This document shows, one piece after another, positions 33,142 through 43,193 of a DNA stretch of 64,000 bases (within the stretch, counting starts at the first letter, position 1; each line of letters opens with the position of its first letter). The position numbers and the translations under genes are program-made. The stretch lies in assembly GCA_964640175.1 (NCBI GenBank), contig CAZXFW010000003.1, forward strand, positions 248,001-312,000, given 5' to 3'. Source of the stretch: JACKDX01 sp964640175 (lineage in GTDB: Bacteria > Myxococcota_A > Polyangia > Polyangiales > GCA-016699535). Under the pieces are notes generated by a model. The model did no database searches, was not told the DNA's origin, and was given only the letters and a program-made list of their open reading frames with translations.

Positions 33142-34062
33142 TCAGTTCACACTAAACGAGAAGCTAGCACTTGTTCGAGGTGCAGAAAACGTCGGAAACC
33201 GAATCTGGCGAGTTTCCGCTGCAATACACTTCCGAAACTCAGAACTGCCTGCTCTCACCGACACGCCAAGAACACTGCCATTGCCTGCAATCACTAAATC
33301 GAGCCCTACGTTGCCCAATCGATTTCCCGAGCGAAGTTCCGCACTTACACAATGGCTAAAGGATGACATGCGACGGTTTATCGAGGATGCAACCTGCTCG
33401 TTGGTCAGAGTTACCATGCCTTCACCTTCTTCACTGATATCACCCAGATCCACAGCTTGGTTCATCGCCTCTTCGTACGAACCAGAAGCGCCCGCGCTCG
33501 AACCAGCGCCTCGACGCATCCGGCCGCGCGCCCCTTTGCCCGAACGCAACACATTCGCTGTTCCTTCAAGCTGGATCTCGCCTCGGTCATACAGTGCCGC
33601 CAGTTCTTCTGCACTCCGTGCCTCATCACTTTTATGTTGGCGTGTACGCACGAAAATCGTAACCGCTACAAGCGCAACTAGTACAATGCCTACCGCTACG
33701 AACACCTTGGCAGCATTGCTAAGTTTTTCCACCTTAACAGCTCTGGCCAACGCAGCCTTGTGAGTTTCTTCTTCCTTGCGTTCACGGTAGTGGCCCACAA
33801 AATCAGAAAAAAGTGGGTACTGAGAAATCCGGCTTTGTTCGCCAGTATCGATGTTTGTAAGATTGTGCTCCCCGAGTGCCTCACCCTTGACAATCATCGT
33901 CACAACTTCTCTGCCCGAGAAAGGACCATGATCGAGGCCATCTTTGGCAACCATCCAACGTGGGGCATCATCCTCCTGGATACGCAGCACAAGCTCTTCA
34001 AGGCTGGGACCTGCGTGACCATGCGGGGTCAGTTCATTCTTATATGGGCCAACTGTATTCAC
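33142..34062 (-). CDS. GYF-like, single-TM protein with AgmX/PglI C-terminal domain
   Basis: This 306-aa protein has a GYF_2-like N-terminus (WMVAKDGLDHGPFSGREVV, residues about 36-60). One TM segment follows at about 116-136 (FVAVGIVLVALVAVTIFV), then a Gly/Arg-rich linker. The C-terminal domain has LTNEQVASSINRRMSSFSHC, LDLVIAGNGSVLGVSV and FRKCIAAETRQIRFP, the pattern of AgmX/PglI proteins linked to gliding and envelope complexes in myxobacteria. The two conserved Cys probably pair. It precedes the SctJ-like lipoprotein by 27 bp. Confidence 0.82.
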   Translation of the reverse strand: MNTVGPYKNELTPHGHAGPSLEELVLRIQEDDAPRWMVAKDGLDHGPFSGREVVTMIVKGEALGEHNLTNIDTGEQSRISQYPLFSDFVGHYRERKEEETHKAALARAVKVEKLSNAAKVFVAVGIVLVALVAVTIFVRTRQHKSDEARSAEELAALYDRGEIQLEGTANVLRSGKGARGRMRRGAGSSAGASGSYEEAMNQAVDLGDISEEGEGMVTLTNEQVASSINRRMSSFSHCVSAELRSGNRLGNVGLDLVIAGNGSVLGVSVRAGSSEFRKCIAAETRQIRFPTFSAPRTSASFSFSVN

Positions 34063-34149
34063 GGTAACCTATTTCACTCACCAACAATCGAGAAGTGTAC
34101 CCAACGGAGCGTAAAATACACAAGAAGTCGATACCTTTGAGGTCAACCC

Positions 34150-34935
34150 CTATAAAACATGGGCCTCTTTGAGAAACGCCTCTAGCTTCACCACATACGC
34201 CTTCCAGTCCGGTGGGCATGTGTTGTGATCCGCGTCATACAAAACCAACTGACTGTTCGCAGAAGCTTTATGTAACTCAAACGCATGCGACACAGGAATA
34301 AGCCGATCGGATGTCCCATGCACAATCAACACAGGACAATCGGAAGAGGAAAGAAATTTCAGATTATCAAATGGGTCTAAAATCAAAGATGCCGGTGCTC
34401 CATAACGCTTAGCTACCTGTCGAATGGACGTAAATGTCGACTGGAGCACAAGCGCAGCCGGCGTCCGCTCTGAAGCAAGCGCACACGCCACCCCACCTCC
34501 CAACGAGCGACCATGCAACACAACCCGTTGTGAATCGATGTAAGGACAGCTACGCATTTTGTCCCAGAAGCGCATTACATCGCTTACAATTTTAGCTTGC
34601 GAAGGAGTTCCTTTGCTTCGACCATAGCCGCGATACTCGGGCAAAAGCACGCTCATTCCCCAGGCATGGTAACACGTCAAAAGCTCTGCCCATTGGTCAA
34701 TAAGCTCTGCATTTCCATGGGTAAAAATCACAGCACCCCTTTTTTCAGAATGGGTAACCGGCGCAGGCATAAACCATGCTTCAACCTCACCCTCCTCCGT
34801 GGTGATCCACCACGATTCTTTATCTATCTTTGCAGTCGACGGCTTGGCATACCGTCCCGCAAGATGACGCGGAAACACCAACCTTCGCTGCCATCCAAAC
34901 AGATTTCTCGCAATAAAGTCCGTTAACTCCATCAC
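34150..34935 (-). CDS. Alpha/beta hydrolase
   Basis: A 261-aa protein of the BEM46/FrsA-like serine hydrolase group. The oxyanion strand is VIFTHGNAELIDQW, the nucleophile Ser lies in LHGRSLGGGVA (about residue 145), the Asp in VLIVHGTSDRLIPV, and the His in DADHNTCP. There is a hydrophobic patch but no clear signal peptide. The substrate is unknown. It follows the small lipoprotein by 8 bp in the long leftward run. Confidence 0.9.
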   Translation of the reverse strand: MMELTDFIARNLFGWQRRLVFPRHLAGRYAKPSTAKIDKESWWITTEEGEVEAWFMPAPVTHSEKRGAVIFTHGNAELIDQWAELLTCYHAWGMSVLLPEYRGYGRSKGTPSQAKIVSDVMRFWDKMRSCPYIDSQRVVLHGRSLGGGVACALASERTPAALVLQSTFTSIRQVAKRYGAPASLILDPFDNLKFLSSSDCPVLIVHGTSDRLIPVSHAFELHKASANSQLVLYDADHNTCPPDWKAYVVKLEAFLKEAHVL

Positions 34936-34943
34936 TTTTGTGT

Positions 34944-35507
34944 CTACCCACTCACAGCCTGGCGCAACAATGTCAGTGTTGCCTCAATCGTCTTGGGTGC
35001 ACCTTCAACGACGGGCTTGAAACGTTGTGGGCTTAGCTGCTTTTTAAAACACTCTATGGCAGACTTAGACAAATTATTGGAAGACACTTCCAATCGACTA
35101 ATCACTCCCTGATCTGTCACCACAACATTAAACTGCACCGTCACTTTAGGCGGAGCAGCTTCAGCTTCATCGGATGAGATACACACGCTTGGATCTCCCA
35201 CCAACGAAAGCAGCTCAGCTTCGTAGTTCCGCTCGGACTCACCCTTTATCGCTTTCGATGATTGTGCGACAGCTTCTGGCGAGATCGTATTGAAATGCAA
35301 TGTCTCTGTGGGAGTCTGTTCCTGAGCTTTCAACGCAAAGCGGTGTTTTTTTTTCGCAAAGCGATGGGCCTTCTTGTCCTTCTGAGTTTCTGGCCGTGCA
35401 TACTCTATCCCAAGAGGATCCAGCCCTCGAGTTTCAGACTGCGCATGTTTCATCTTACAAGAAATTGCAGTCATTAAAACTATCATCATCCCCACATGCA
35501 ATTTCAT
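34944..35507 (-). CDS. Lipoprotein with TonB-C/AgmX-like C-terminus
   Basis: The 187-aa product has a signal peptide with Cys in MTAISCKMK and a basic linker (KKAHRFAKKKHRFALKAQ). Its C-terminal domain reads VTVQFNVVVTDQGVISRLEV, ECFKKQLSPQRFKPV and IEATLTLL, which is the layout of TonB-C/AgmX-type domains. It probably bridges envelope layers, but partner and role are unknown. Its start overlaps the helicase stop by 4 bp. Confidence 0.72.
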   Translation of the reverse strand: MKLHVGMMIVLMTAISCKMKHAQSETRGLDPLGIEYARPETQKDKKAHRFAKKKHRFALKAQEQTPTETLHFNTISPEAVAQSSKAIKGESERNYEAELLSLVGDPSVCISSDEAEAAPPKVTVQFNVVVTDQGVISRLEVSSNNLSKSAIECFKKQLSPQRFKPVVEGAPKTIEATLTLLRQAVSG

Positions 35508-37186
35508 AACGCTTTGGCAACCTCCACTACCATGGGTTTGGCACCAATCCGTTGCCCACTCAATGTATCAATTACGGTTTGTGCAACTGACGTTGGGACA
35601 TTCATAAAACTGTATACGTCCCGAACTTTCACGTGACTAATTTGCTCTGCACTTAATGCACACCGTTCAACTACAAGACGTATGATTTTGGCGACATCGA
35701 ATCCATCTTTTTTCCCGATACTGAGATACAACAATGTTCCTTCTGTCGAAGGCGCAGATGCAGGAATGGGAATCGTCGGCTTGGTCCGCCGAGTTTTAGA
35801 CCGCGAACGTGATGCAGACGGAAGTGATGCCGGCACGTCGTTCAGCTTTTTTGCGGGCTTCGGTATCACGCTTTTCGGCAAGTCTACTTCCTGCATTGCG
35901 GATGCTAAGCGTGCAACTAACTTAGACACAATGTCTTCAGCATCGAGACGCGCTAAAATGCGACGTGCCACTCCCCGATCACTGTCAGTAATAATACTTT
36001 GTTCTCGCATGAGATCCGCCATGCGCTCAGTTTCACGGCGCGTCTTGTGCTCGCGTTCGGTAGGCAATGAACGCTCGATGGGATGAATCTTGTATTGAAG
36101 ACGCAAATAATACAGGCTTCCTATTTCTGCTGGTCCCACTAACGAAATGGCCGTTCCGGTACGACCTGCTCTTCCTGTACGGCCTGTGCGATGTACGTAT
36201 TGCTCAGCAGAGTCTGGAAATGTGTAATTGATGACATGGGTGATATGTGAAATATCGATTCCTCGTGCTGCAACATCGGTAGCCACCAAATACCGAAGTT
36301 TTCCTGTTCTTGTGCGATCCAGTACAGCCTCGCGTTCACGCTGTGGCAAATCACCATTTAGCCATTCGGCATCAAGCCCAGCGCTTCGCAAATCTTTAAC
36401 GACCAATTCGGTTTGTGCCTTCGTATTACAAAAAATGAGAGCAGTCTCAGGGTTCTCGCCCTCCAAAATAGCCATCAAGTCACCCGTACGGTTTCTACCA
36501 CTGACCAAGTAGACGTAATGACGAATACCTGCGGCTCCAACAGCATCACTGGACAGCGAAAGCACGACGGGATCGATAAGATAGCGCTCAGACATGCGCC
36601 TGACGTCGTCTTCCACCGTCGCTGAAAAAAGCAATGTTTGCCGCGACTTAGGCAAATACGTCATGATTTCTTGTAACTCCTGAATAAAGCCCATGGATAA
36701 CATTTCATCGGCCTCATCCAGAACAAGCACCTTGAGAGTGGCGGGATTGAGAGTACCTCGCGATAAATGATCGAGCACTCGACCAGGAGTTCCAGACAAG
36801 ATATGCGCACCAGCCCGTATCGCATCCACTTGCTGTTGCATACTGGCACCACCGTAGATCGCCTGTGTACGAATGCTTGTATTTGCAGCAATGCGGCCAA
36901 GCTCATTCGCACTCTGCAACGCCAGTTCACGCGTAGGCGCTAAAATCAGTGCCTGTGGTTCCGCTTTCGCCTCGATACGCTTATCAATCAGAGGAATCCC
37001 AAAAGCAGCCGTTTTTCCTGTTCCTGTTTGCGCCTGCACAATCAAATCCCGACCTTCTACGATGGGCGCATAACTTTGAAGCTGCACAGGCGTCGGATGA
37101 CAAAACCCCATTTGGCCAAGCGCCTGCCGCACTTCCAAGCGGAGTGGCAATACATCAAATGTTATCGAAGCTTCAGCCTCGGTCAT
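35504..37186 (-). CDS. deaD: DEAD-box RNA helicase with DbpA-type RNA-binding domain
   Basis: The 560-aa helicase shows the Q motif (FCHPTPVQLQ), AQTGTGKTAAF, PTRELALQ, GTPGRVLDH, DEADEML, SATVEDD and HRTGRTGRAGR. After a basic linker, the C-terminus (YLSIGKKDGFDVAKIIRLV, YSFMNVPTSVAQTVIDTLSG) is an RRM-like DbpA domain, as in DeaD/CsdA and CshA. It would unwind structured RNA in ribosome assembly or mRNA decay. The gene symbol follows domain layout rather than a proven orthology. Confidence 0.94.
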   Translation of the reverse strand: MTEAEASITFDVLPLRLEVRQALGQMGFCHPTPVQLQSYAPIVEGRDLIVQAQTGTGKTAAFGIPLIDKRIEAKAEPQALILAPTRELALQSANELGRIAANTSIRTQAIYGGASMQQQVDAIRAGAHILSGTPGRVLDHLSRGTLNPATLKVLVLDEADEMLSMGFIQELQEIMTYLPKSRQTLLFSATVEDDVRRMSERYLIDPVVLSLSSDAVGAAGIRHYVYLVSGRNRTGDLMAILEGENPETALIFCNTKAQTELVVKDLRSAGLDAEWLNGDLPQREREAVLDRTRTGKLRYLVATDVAARGIDISHITHVINYTFPDSAEQYVHRTGRTGRAGRTGTAISLVGPAEIGSLYYLRLQYKIHPIERSLPTEREHKTRRETERMADLMREQSIITDSDRGVARRILARLDAEDIVSKLVARLASAMQEVDLPKSVIPKPAKKLNDVPASLPSASRSRSKTRRTKPTIPIPASAPSTEGTLLYLSIGKKDGFDVAKIIRLVVERCALSAEQISHVKVRDVYSFMNVPTSVAQTVIDTLSGQRIGAKPMVVEVAKAL

Positions 37187-37370
37187 GAGCGCAACAACTT
37201 ACAGGATGAGAAACTGGTGATCCAAACACTTGTGGGATTAATGACACGAAAGCAACCACCACAACATATACGACAAGCACCCAATATATGATAATCCCTA
37301 CCCTTCGCCCAATTCGGGCCTCGCGACTGGATTCTACGGAATCAGTACTTTCGGACGGTGAAGCGTGCAT
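37173..37370 (-). CDS. Small single-TM membrane protein
   Basis: A 65-aa protein with a Ser/Glu-rich N-terminus, a hydrophobic segment at about residues 25-48 (VGIIIYWVLVVYVVVVAFVS) and a short tail with Cys-Cys. It begins 6 bp after the response-regulator stop and its end overlaps the helicase start by 14 bp, which supports a real gene. Function unknown. Confidence 0.6.
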   Translation of the reverse strand: MHASPSESTDSVESSREARIGRRVGIIIYWVLVVYVVVVAFVSLIPQVFGSPVSHPVSCCAHDRG

Positions 37371-37376
37371 GATTAA

Positions 37377-38102
37377 CTAAACATCTGAGGGGCCAGACTC
37401 AGCGGCGATTAGCTTATACCCCAGGCCATGGACCGTGAGCAAATACCTTGGCTTATCAGGATGTGGCTCAATCTTCTTACGAAGCTTAACAATAAAGTTG
37501 TCTACGGTGCGATTGTAAGGTGACGGTTGCACACCCCATATGTTCTCTAAGATATCTTCACGAGTTCGAGGCTTACCACGGTACTGATACAAATACGCCA
37601 ACAAGACGCTTTCATAATAAGAAAGGTGAGTAATTTTGGAATCCTGCGTCAACGTATGCGCATACGTATCCACCAATGTGTTACCGACCCAAAATTGGCT
37701 CTGTGTCGCAGTCGTCCTCTCAGTTCTGCGTAAAAGCGCTCGAAGCCTGGCAACGAGCTCACCCACGGAAAAAGGTTTGGTGACATAATCATCTGCTCCG
37801 GAATCAAGCCCTCTGATCTTATCTGACTCTTCAGATCGAGCGGTCAACATGATTACGGGGACCTCTCGATGCAAACGGCGGATGCGCTCACACACCTGAA
37901 ATCCATTAATATCAGGAAGCATCAAATCCAAGATGACACAATCAGGTTTTGCCGTGCCAAATTGACTAATGGCATCCGTCCCTGTCTTGGCATGCACGAC
38001 ATGATAACCTTCAAACTCAAGCGCATCACCCAGCCCCATCGCAAGACTAGGATCGTCTTCTACAAGCAATACCGTGCGCTGATTTTTACTCTTGCTCGAC
38101 AT
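37377..38102 (-). CDS. OmpR/PhoB-family response regulator
   Basis: The 241-aa regulator has a receiver domain with acidic pocket VEDD, phospho-acceptor D59 in VILDLMLPD, and the conserved Lys in DDYVTKPFS. The winged-helix DNA-binding domain shows SYYESVLLAYLY, TREDILENIWG, RTVDNFIVKLRKKIE and YLLTVHGLGYKL. It lies 17 bp after the histidine kinase gene, its likely partner. Confidence 0.96.
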   Translation of the reverse strand: MSSKSKNQRTVLLVEDDPSLAMGLGDALEFEGYHVVHAKTGTDAISQFGTAKPDCVILDLMLPDINGFQVCERIRRLHREVPVIMLTARSEESDKIRGLDSGADDYVTKPFSVGELVARLRALLRRTERTTATQSQFWVGNTLVDTYAHTLTQDSKITHLSYYESVLLAYLYQYRGKPRTREDILENIWGVQPSPYNRTVDNFIVKLRKKIEPHPDKPRYLLTVHGLGYKLIAAESGPSDV

Positions 38103-38119
38103 AGCGTTATGACACCCAA

Positions 38120-39679
38120 CTAAACTCGTGAATCACTGGGTTTTTGAGACCCAGAATTTATGACCTGAATTGGAATGCTAAATCCCACTTCGGCACCCCC
38201 TTCAGTTCGGTTTTTAGCCCAAACTCGACCCCCGTGCCCCTCCGCAATATATTTTACCAATGAAAGACCAATGCCAGATCCACGCACCTGCAAGTATCTT
38301 TTACTACGATAAAACCGCTCAAACACTTTGGTAAGATCACCCGCAGGAATACCTTCTCCTCTGTCCTGTACAAACACATCCACCTGTTTTGCTCTTGGCT
38401 TTACATTCACATCGACCTGCGTCCCGCCGTATTTGGCAGCGTTGTCCAACAAGTTAATCACTGCGAGTACTACAGCCTGTTCATCAAAAGATACACGAGG
38501 AATATTGGGATCCAGGTGTAATGTCACCGTCTTTCCCTCCCGTTCAACACGGTGGCGAAACGTTTCAACAGCACGAGCTACGGTCTCCCCCAAATTCCCT
38601 TCCACTAACTCATAGGTGCGCTTTTTGCTTTCTACGGCTGAAAAATCCAACACATTTTCAATCAAGGTGCTTAAGTGTTCACTTTCTCGGCCAATAATTT
38701 CGAGGTATTCTTGCTTCTTCTCTGCGCTGGCCACACGTCCTGACAACAATAGCTCAGCAAACATACGCACTACAGAAAGAGGCGTTTTTAATTCATGGGA
38801 CACATTGGCCAAAAATTCCGTTTTCAGCGTATTGAGCTTGCGCTCCTTTTCAACCACGTACAACAAGAGCACAATGCCCGATATAATTACGGTAAACGCA
38901 AAAAAGATCAGAGCTGCCTCATTGAAGCGTCTGCTTCGACCCTTTGCTTCCAGCTGTGGCGCATGCTTAGGCGCTGCCTGCAATCGCCATCCGTAAAACG
39001 TTGTAGGAAAACGTTTCCCTACGACATACACCCCTGCATCGGTAAGAGAAATACCATAGACGCGACGGTTGTTTTCATCCACCACATTAAAGATATGCCC
39101 TCCTTCATTGGTTTGAAGAAGCGCCGGGAATACCTCGCGAATGACATAGCCCACGTCATGCTGAAGCACTAAGACATAACGACTCCCATCAATCTCCTGC
39201 ATCTTGTATGAAAGCAAATAGTTGCGTCCCTCAAACACTGTATGCAAATGCTGAAGCTCACCTGTTTTAGTGTCCTGTAGCTCCAATTGTTTGAGAAGTT
39301 CCTTCTCAAACGTCCGCAGGAACGCACGGCTATCTTGCCGCCCGGCACGCGTTACATAGACAACAACATCCAATTTATCATTTAAGATGATGAGGGATCG
39401 CACACTTGGAAACGCTTGAGAGCTCGTCTCCATAAAACGAGCTTTTAACTCCTCGACATCATCCAAACCGACCAACTCAAACACGGCATTGTCTGCTTGA
39501 ATAATCCGTTTCTCGATGCGTTCAATTTTCTGTTCAACCAACAGTACCAATGACTGCGCAATTGAGCGTGCTCCCAAGGACTCGTACTGTGACGCCGTTT
39601 GATACGTGTAATACCCAAGGACCACCGCTGCAACTACAATTGCAAGAATTAAACTCCAATAAATACGCCGACTTTGCAT
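38120..39679 (-). CDS. Membrane sensor histidine kinase
   Basis: This is a 519-aa kinase. TM segments lie at about residues 7-25 and 255-276, with a roughly 230-residue periplasmic sensor between them. The HisKA site is H295 in LANVSHELKTPLSVV. HATPase motifs include NLLDNAAKYG, DRGEGIP and GSGIGLSLVKYI. The periplasmic part resembles no named sensor domain. Its ATG shares one base with the gpsA stop (TAATG), and the cognate OmpR-type regulator follows. Confidence 0.95.
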   Translation of the reverse strand: MQSRRIYWSLILAIVVAAVVLGYYTYQTASQYESLGARSIAQSLVLLVEQKIERIEKRIIQADNAVFELVGLDDVEELKARFMETSSQAFPSVRSLIILNDKLDVVVYVTRAGRQDSRAFLRTFEKELLKQLELQDTKTGELQHLHTVFEGRNYLLSYKMQEIDGSRYVLVLQHDVGYVIREVFPALLQTNEGGHIFNVVDENNRRVYGISLTDAGVYVVGKRFPTTFYGWRLQAAPKHAPQLEAKGRSRRFNEAALIFFAFTVIISGIVLLLYVVEKERKLNTLKTEFLANVSHELKTPLSVVRMFAELLLSGRVASAEKKQEYLEIIGRESEHLSTLIENVLDFSAVESKKRTYELVEGNLGETVARAVETFRHRVEREGKTVTLHLDPNIPRVSFDEQAVVLAVINLLDNAAKYGGTQVDVNVKPRAKQVDVFVQDRGEGIPAGDLTKVFERFYRSKRYLQVRGSGIGLSLVKYIAEGHGGRVWAKNRTEGGAEVGFSIPIQVINSGSQKPSDSRV

Positions 39680-40704
39680 TACGGATCACGCTCAGATCGC
39701 AGCATCCGCGACATCAAGGTGCTTGCGGCTTCTGTCGCAGGCTTCCCCTCGTAGAGCACTTTATAAACCTCACTCGTAATGGGCATATCCACCCCTTCAC
39801 GCTTCGCCAAATGGTACGCACTCTGCGCTGTACGGACACCTTCTGCCACCATGCTCATACCGGCCAGAATGTCTTGTAGCTTTCTGCCTCGGCCTAGCTC
39901 CAACCCCAATGAACGATTACGTGACAGGTCTACCGTGCAGGTAAGCACGAGATCGCCCATTCCACTTAAGCCCGCAAGCGTGAGAGGGTGTGCACCGAGC
40001 TTGACTGCCAACCGTGAAATCTCCGTAAGCCCACGGGTAATCAAACCGGCCCTTGTATTGTGACCCATGCCCAATCCATCCGCAACACCTACGGCAATCG
40101 CAATCACATTCTTTAGCGCACCTCCAATTTCCACTCCTATCAAATCATCAGAGGTGTAAACACGAAAACGCGTTGTAGCCAATGCGTGCTGCACGTGCTT
40201 CGTGGTTTGTTCGTCTTGCCCTGCAACTACGACCGCTGTTGGAATTGCAGAGACGACCTCTTGGGCAAAACTTGGGCCTGACATCACACAAATGTATCGC
40301 TGTTGCTCCTTAGGCAAATATTCGCCCACCACTTCCGATCCGCGCAAGAGAGTCACATTCTCAATGCCCTTGGATGCCACAACCACAGGCACATCCGAAG
40401 GAACATCGGCTTTGGCAATCTCATACACTCCACGAAGCCCATGAGTCGGAACGGCCGAGATAATTATGTCCGCCTGTTTTAATGCGTGTTTAAGATCGGC
40501 TGTGACGGTGAGACTGGAAGGCAGATCATAGTTAGGCAAGTAAAACGAATTCTGACGGTGCTCCGCCAACGCTTTGGCATGAGTTTCTTGCCGAGCCCAT
40601 AAAACTACGTGATGGCCTTTATCAGCTAACAGTCCCGCAAGCGCAGTTCCCCAAGAACCAGCTCCCAAGACCGTAATGCGCGAGCCTTGCATGTGCCCGA
40701 CCAT
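39679..40704 (-). CDS. gpsA: NAD(P)-dependent glycerol-3-phosphate dehydrogenase
   Basis: GpsA reduces dihydroxyacetone phosphate to sn-glycerol-3-phosphate for phospholipid synthesis. The Rossmann motif VLGAGSWGTALAGLLA is at the N-terminus. The signature SGPSFAQEV and the catalytic Lys in GGALKNVIAIAVG follow, then NTRAGLITRGLTEI and LSGMGDLVLTCT. The start may be M1 or M5 (MQGSRITVLG). It lies 26 bp after lon. A separate aerobic G3P dehydrogenase (glpD) runs the opposite reaction upstream of lon. Confidence 0.97.
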   Translation of the reverse strand: MVGHMQGSRITVLGAGSWGTALAGLLADKGHHVVLWARQETHAKALAEHRQNSFYLPNYDLPSSLTVTADLKHALKQADIIISAVPTHGLRGVYEIAKADVPSDVPVVVASKGIENVTLLRGSEVVGEYLPKEQQRYICVMSGPSFAQEVVSAIPTAVVVAGQDEQTTKHVQHALATTRFRVYTSDDLIGVEIGGALKNVIAIAVGVADGLGMGHNTRAGLITRGLTEISRLAVKLGAHPLTLAGLSGMGDLVLTCTVDLSRNRSLGLELGRGRKLQDILAGMSMVAEGVRTAQSAYHLAKREGVDMPITSEVYKVLYEGKPATEAASTLMSRMLRSERDP

Positions 40705-40730
40705 ACCAAAAGTAAGCTCCTGGCCAAGCG

Positions 40731-43193
40731 TCAGCCCGCCGAAACGCTCATAGGCTTCGCTTTCGCTCCCTTTTTACTCTTCTTTTCGGACATCCCAAGT
40801 TGCAATTTTTCAGGGTTTTCTAAAGCGTGCGCCAAAACTTCATCCATTTTAGTCACGTAAACAAACTCAAGGGTATCTCGCACTTCTTGCGGAACTTCCT
40901 CAATATCAGCAGAACAGCGTTCAGGCATAATCACCCGCTTAATACCCGCTCGATGTGCAGCTAACACTTTTTCTTTGATACCGCCTACAGGAAGCACGCG
41001 CCCGCGCAACGTGATCTCGCCTGTCATTGCCACATCATGACGCACGCGTATCCCGGTAAGCAGTGAAACCAAAGCCGTCATCATCGTGACACCAGCGCTT
41101 GGACCATCCTTCGGCATCGCACCGGCAGGAATGTGAATGTGGATATCACTCTTGTTCAAAAAGTCCTCAGGAATATTGAACTGTTTGGCGCGCGCCCGGA
41201 CAAAACTAAGCGCGGCCTGGGCAGACTCCTTCATGACTTCGCCAAGCTGACCTGTCAGCTGAAGCTTCCCTGAACCATGCATCCGCGTCGCTTCGATAAA
41301 AAGTATCTCCCCACCGACGGCAGTCCAGGCCAACCCGGTGGCCACACCGGCTTCTTCCACACGCTCTGCAACCTCAGAAGTATAGCGTGCTGGGCCCAAA
41401 TAAGGACGCAAGTCTCCCTCGGTCGCCATCGCAAATGGACCAGTCTCGCCTTCGGCCACCCTGACGGCAATCCCGCGAATCACAGACGCCAATTGGCGCT
41501 CAAGATTACGAACGCCTGCTTCACGTGTGTAATGGTCAATCACAGCTTCAGCAGCAGGATCCTTGAACTCAAGAATTTTTGACGTAATGCCATGTTCTTC
41601 AAGCTGCTTAGGAATTAAATGTTGCCGCGCAATATCGAGCTTTTCTTTACGCGTATACCCTGGGATTTCCAGGATCTCCATACGATCTCTAAGTGCAGGC
41701 GGAATCGTATCCCCTACGTTTGCCGTAGCAATAAACATAACTTTGGAAAGATCGTAAGGAATCTCCAGGTAATGATCGGAAAATGTGTCGTTCTGCTCTG
41801 GATCAAGCACTTCTAACAAAGCAGCAGCAGGATCGCCCCGGAAATCATGTCCGATTTTATCGATCTCATCTAACATGAAAACCGGATTAACAGTGCCCGC
41901 CTTCTTCATGCTTTGGATGACCTGCCCAGGCAATGCACCTACATACGTGCGACGATGCCCTCGAATGGCTGCTTCATCATGAACGCCACCTAAAGACATG
42001 CGAACAAACTTCCGTCCGAGCGCTCGCGCCACCGATCGCCCCAGTGATGTTTTACCAACACCAGGCGGTCCGATGAGACAGAGGATGGGCCCTTTTTTAT
42101 CCTTCTTCAGCTTCCGTACTGCAAGATACTCCACAATACGCTTTTTAACTTTCTCTAGACCTGAATGATCTTCATTCAACACCGTACGAACCGCAGCAAT
42201 ATCCATTTTATCGGTTGTGGCGTGTTTCCAAGGAACATCCAAAATCCAATCGATGTACGTCCGAACTACCGTGTATTCAGCAGAACCCACTTGCATCGAA
42301 CGCAACCGCTTGAGCTGCTTACGTGAAACGCTTTCCGCTTCTTTGGGGAGGCTTGACTTGGTGATTCGCTCTTCCAACACATCCAAATCACTTTGATCGC
42401 CGTCTTCTTCACCCAGTTCTTCTTTAATGGCTTTGAGCTGTTGGCGCAGCACATACTCCCGCTGATTTTTCCCCATCTCTTCTTTGATCTGAGAGTTAAT
42501 GCGCTCACGCATTTTCAGAATCTCAAGTTGGCGGGTCAAAAGCCGCAACACCTTACGGATGCGCTCCTTGGGATCAATGGTTTCGAGCAGCGTGTTCTTT
42601 TCGTCGACAGGTGCATCTAGATTCGTGGCCACAAGATCCGCCAACTGACTGGGCTCCTGCATGGAGTCGATGAGTGAGCTTGCTTCGCGTGGCAACTCGG
42701 GCATCAACTGAATCACCTGTTTTGCGATATCCCGCAGACTCATCGCCAACGCTTCTGCCTCTACATCGTTGTGCTTCACTTCTTTAACACGACTTACCCG
42801 TGCGGTAAGATAGGGAGTCCCAGAGATGACCTGCTCCAAACGAATGCGGCCCATGCCTTGCAAGATCAAACTGTAATTACCCGATGAGTGCTTCAAGGCC
42901 TTGAGTACGCGTGCCACTACCCCAACGGGGTAAAGATCATCCTGCATGGGGTCATCCGTTGCAGGATCACGCTGAGAAAAAATCCCTATGACAGGCTGCT
43001 CACGACCCTCAAGATCTTCCACAAGAGACACGGATTTTTCTCGGCCTACATCAAAGGGGGCTACGGCCCCAGGAAATAGTACGGCGTTACGAATAGGCAA
43101 TATAGGTAGCTCATCCGGAAGCGGCGTATCGTCATCCAATTGCGCCAACTCCAGCTCTTCGGTTTTTTCATGCTTGCGATCGTCGTCTGACAT
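40731..43193 (-). CDS. lon: ATP-dependent Lon protease
   Basis: Lon degrades misfolded and regulatory proteins. The N-terminal LonN domain begins LPILPIRNAVLFPGAV. The AAA core has Walker A GPPGVGKTSLGRSVARALG and Walker B VFMLDEIDK. The protease domain has the Ser of DGPSAGVTMMTALVS and the Lys of VGGIKEKVLAAHRAG, the Ser-Lys dyad of LonA. The ATG at 43193 is preferred to a GTG two codons earlier. The 240 bp before it contain no gene; I could not assign a heat-shock promoter. Confidence 0.97.
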   Translation of the reverse strand: MSDDDRKHEKTEELELAQLDDDTPLPDELPILPIRNAVLFPGAVAPFDVGREKSVSLVEDLEGREQPVIGIFSQRDPATDDPMQDDLYPVGVVARVLKALKHSSGNYSLILQGMGRIRLEQVISGTPYLTARVSRVKEVKHNDVEAEALAMSLRDIAKQVIQLMPELPREASSLIDSMQEPSQLADLVATNLDAPVDEKNTLLETIDPKERIRKVLRLLTRQLEILKMRERINSQIKEEMGKNQREYVLRQQLKAIKEELGEEDGDQSDLDVLEERITKSSLPKEAESVSRKQLKRLRSMQVGSAEYTVVRTYIDWILDVPWKHATTDKMDIAAVRTVLNEDHSGLEKVKKRIVEYLAVRKLKKDKKGPILCLIGPPGVGKTSLGRSVARALGRKFVRMSLGGVHDEAAIRGHRRTYVGALPGQVIQSMKKAGTVNPVFMLDEIDKIGHDFRGDPAAALLEVLDPEQNDTFSDHYLEIPYDLSKVMFIATANVGDTIPPALRDRMEILEIPGYTRKEKLDIARQHLIPKQLEEHGITSKILEFKDPAAEAVIDHYTREAGVRNLERQLASVIRGIAVRVAEGETGPFAMATEGDLRPYLGPARYTSEVAERVEEAGVATGLAWTAVGGEILFIEATRMHGSGKLQLTGQLGEVMKESAQAALSFVRARAKQFNIPEDFLNKSDIHIHIPAGAMPKDGPSAGVTMMTALVSLLTGIRVRHDVAMTGEITLRGRVLPVGGIKEKVLAAHRAGIKRVIMPERCSADIEEVPQEVRDTLEFVYVTKMDEVLAHALENPEKLQLGMSEKKSKKGAKAKPMSVSAG

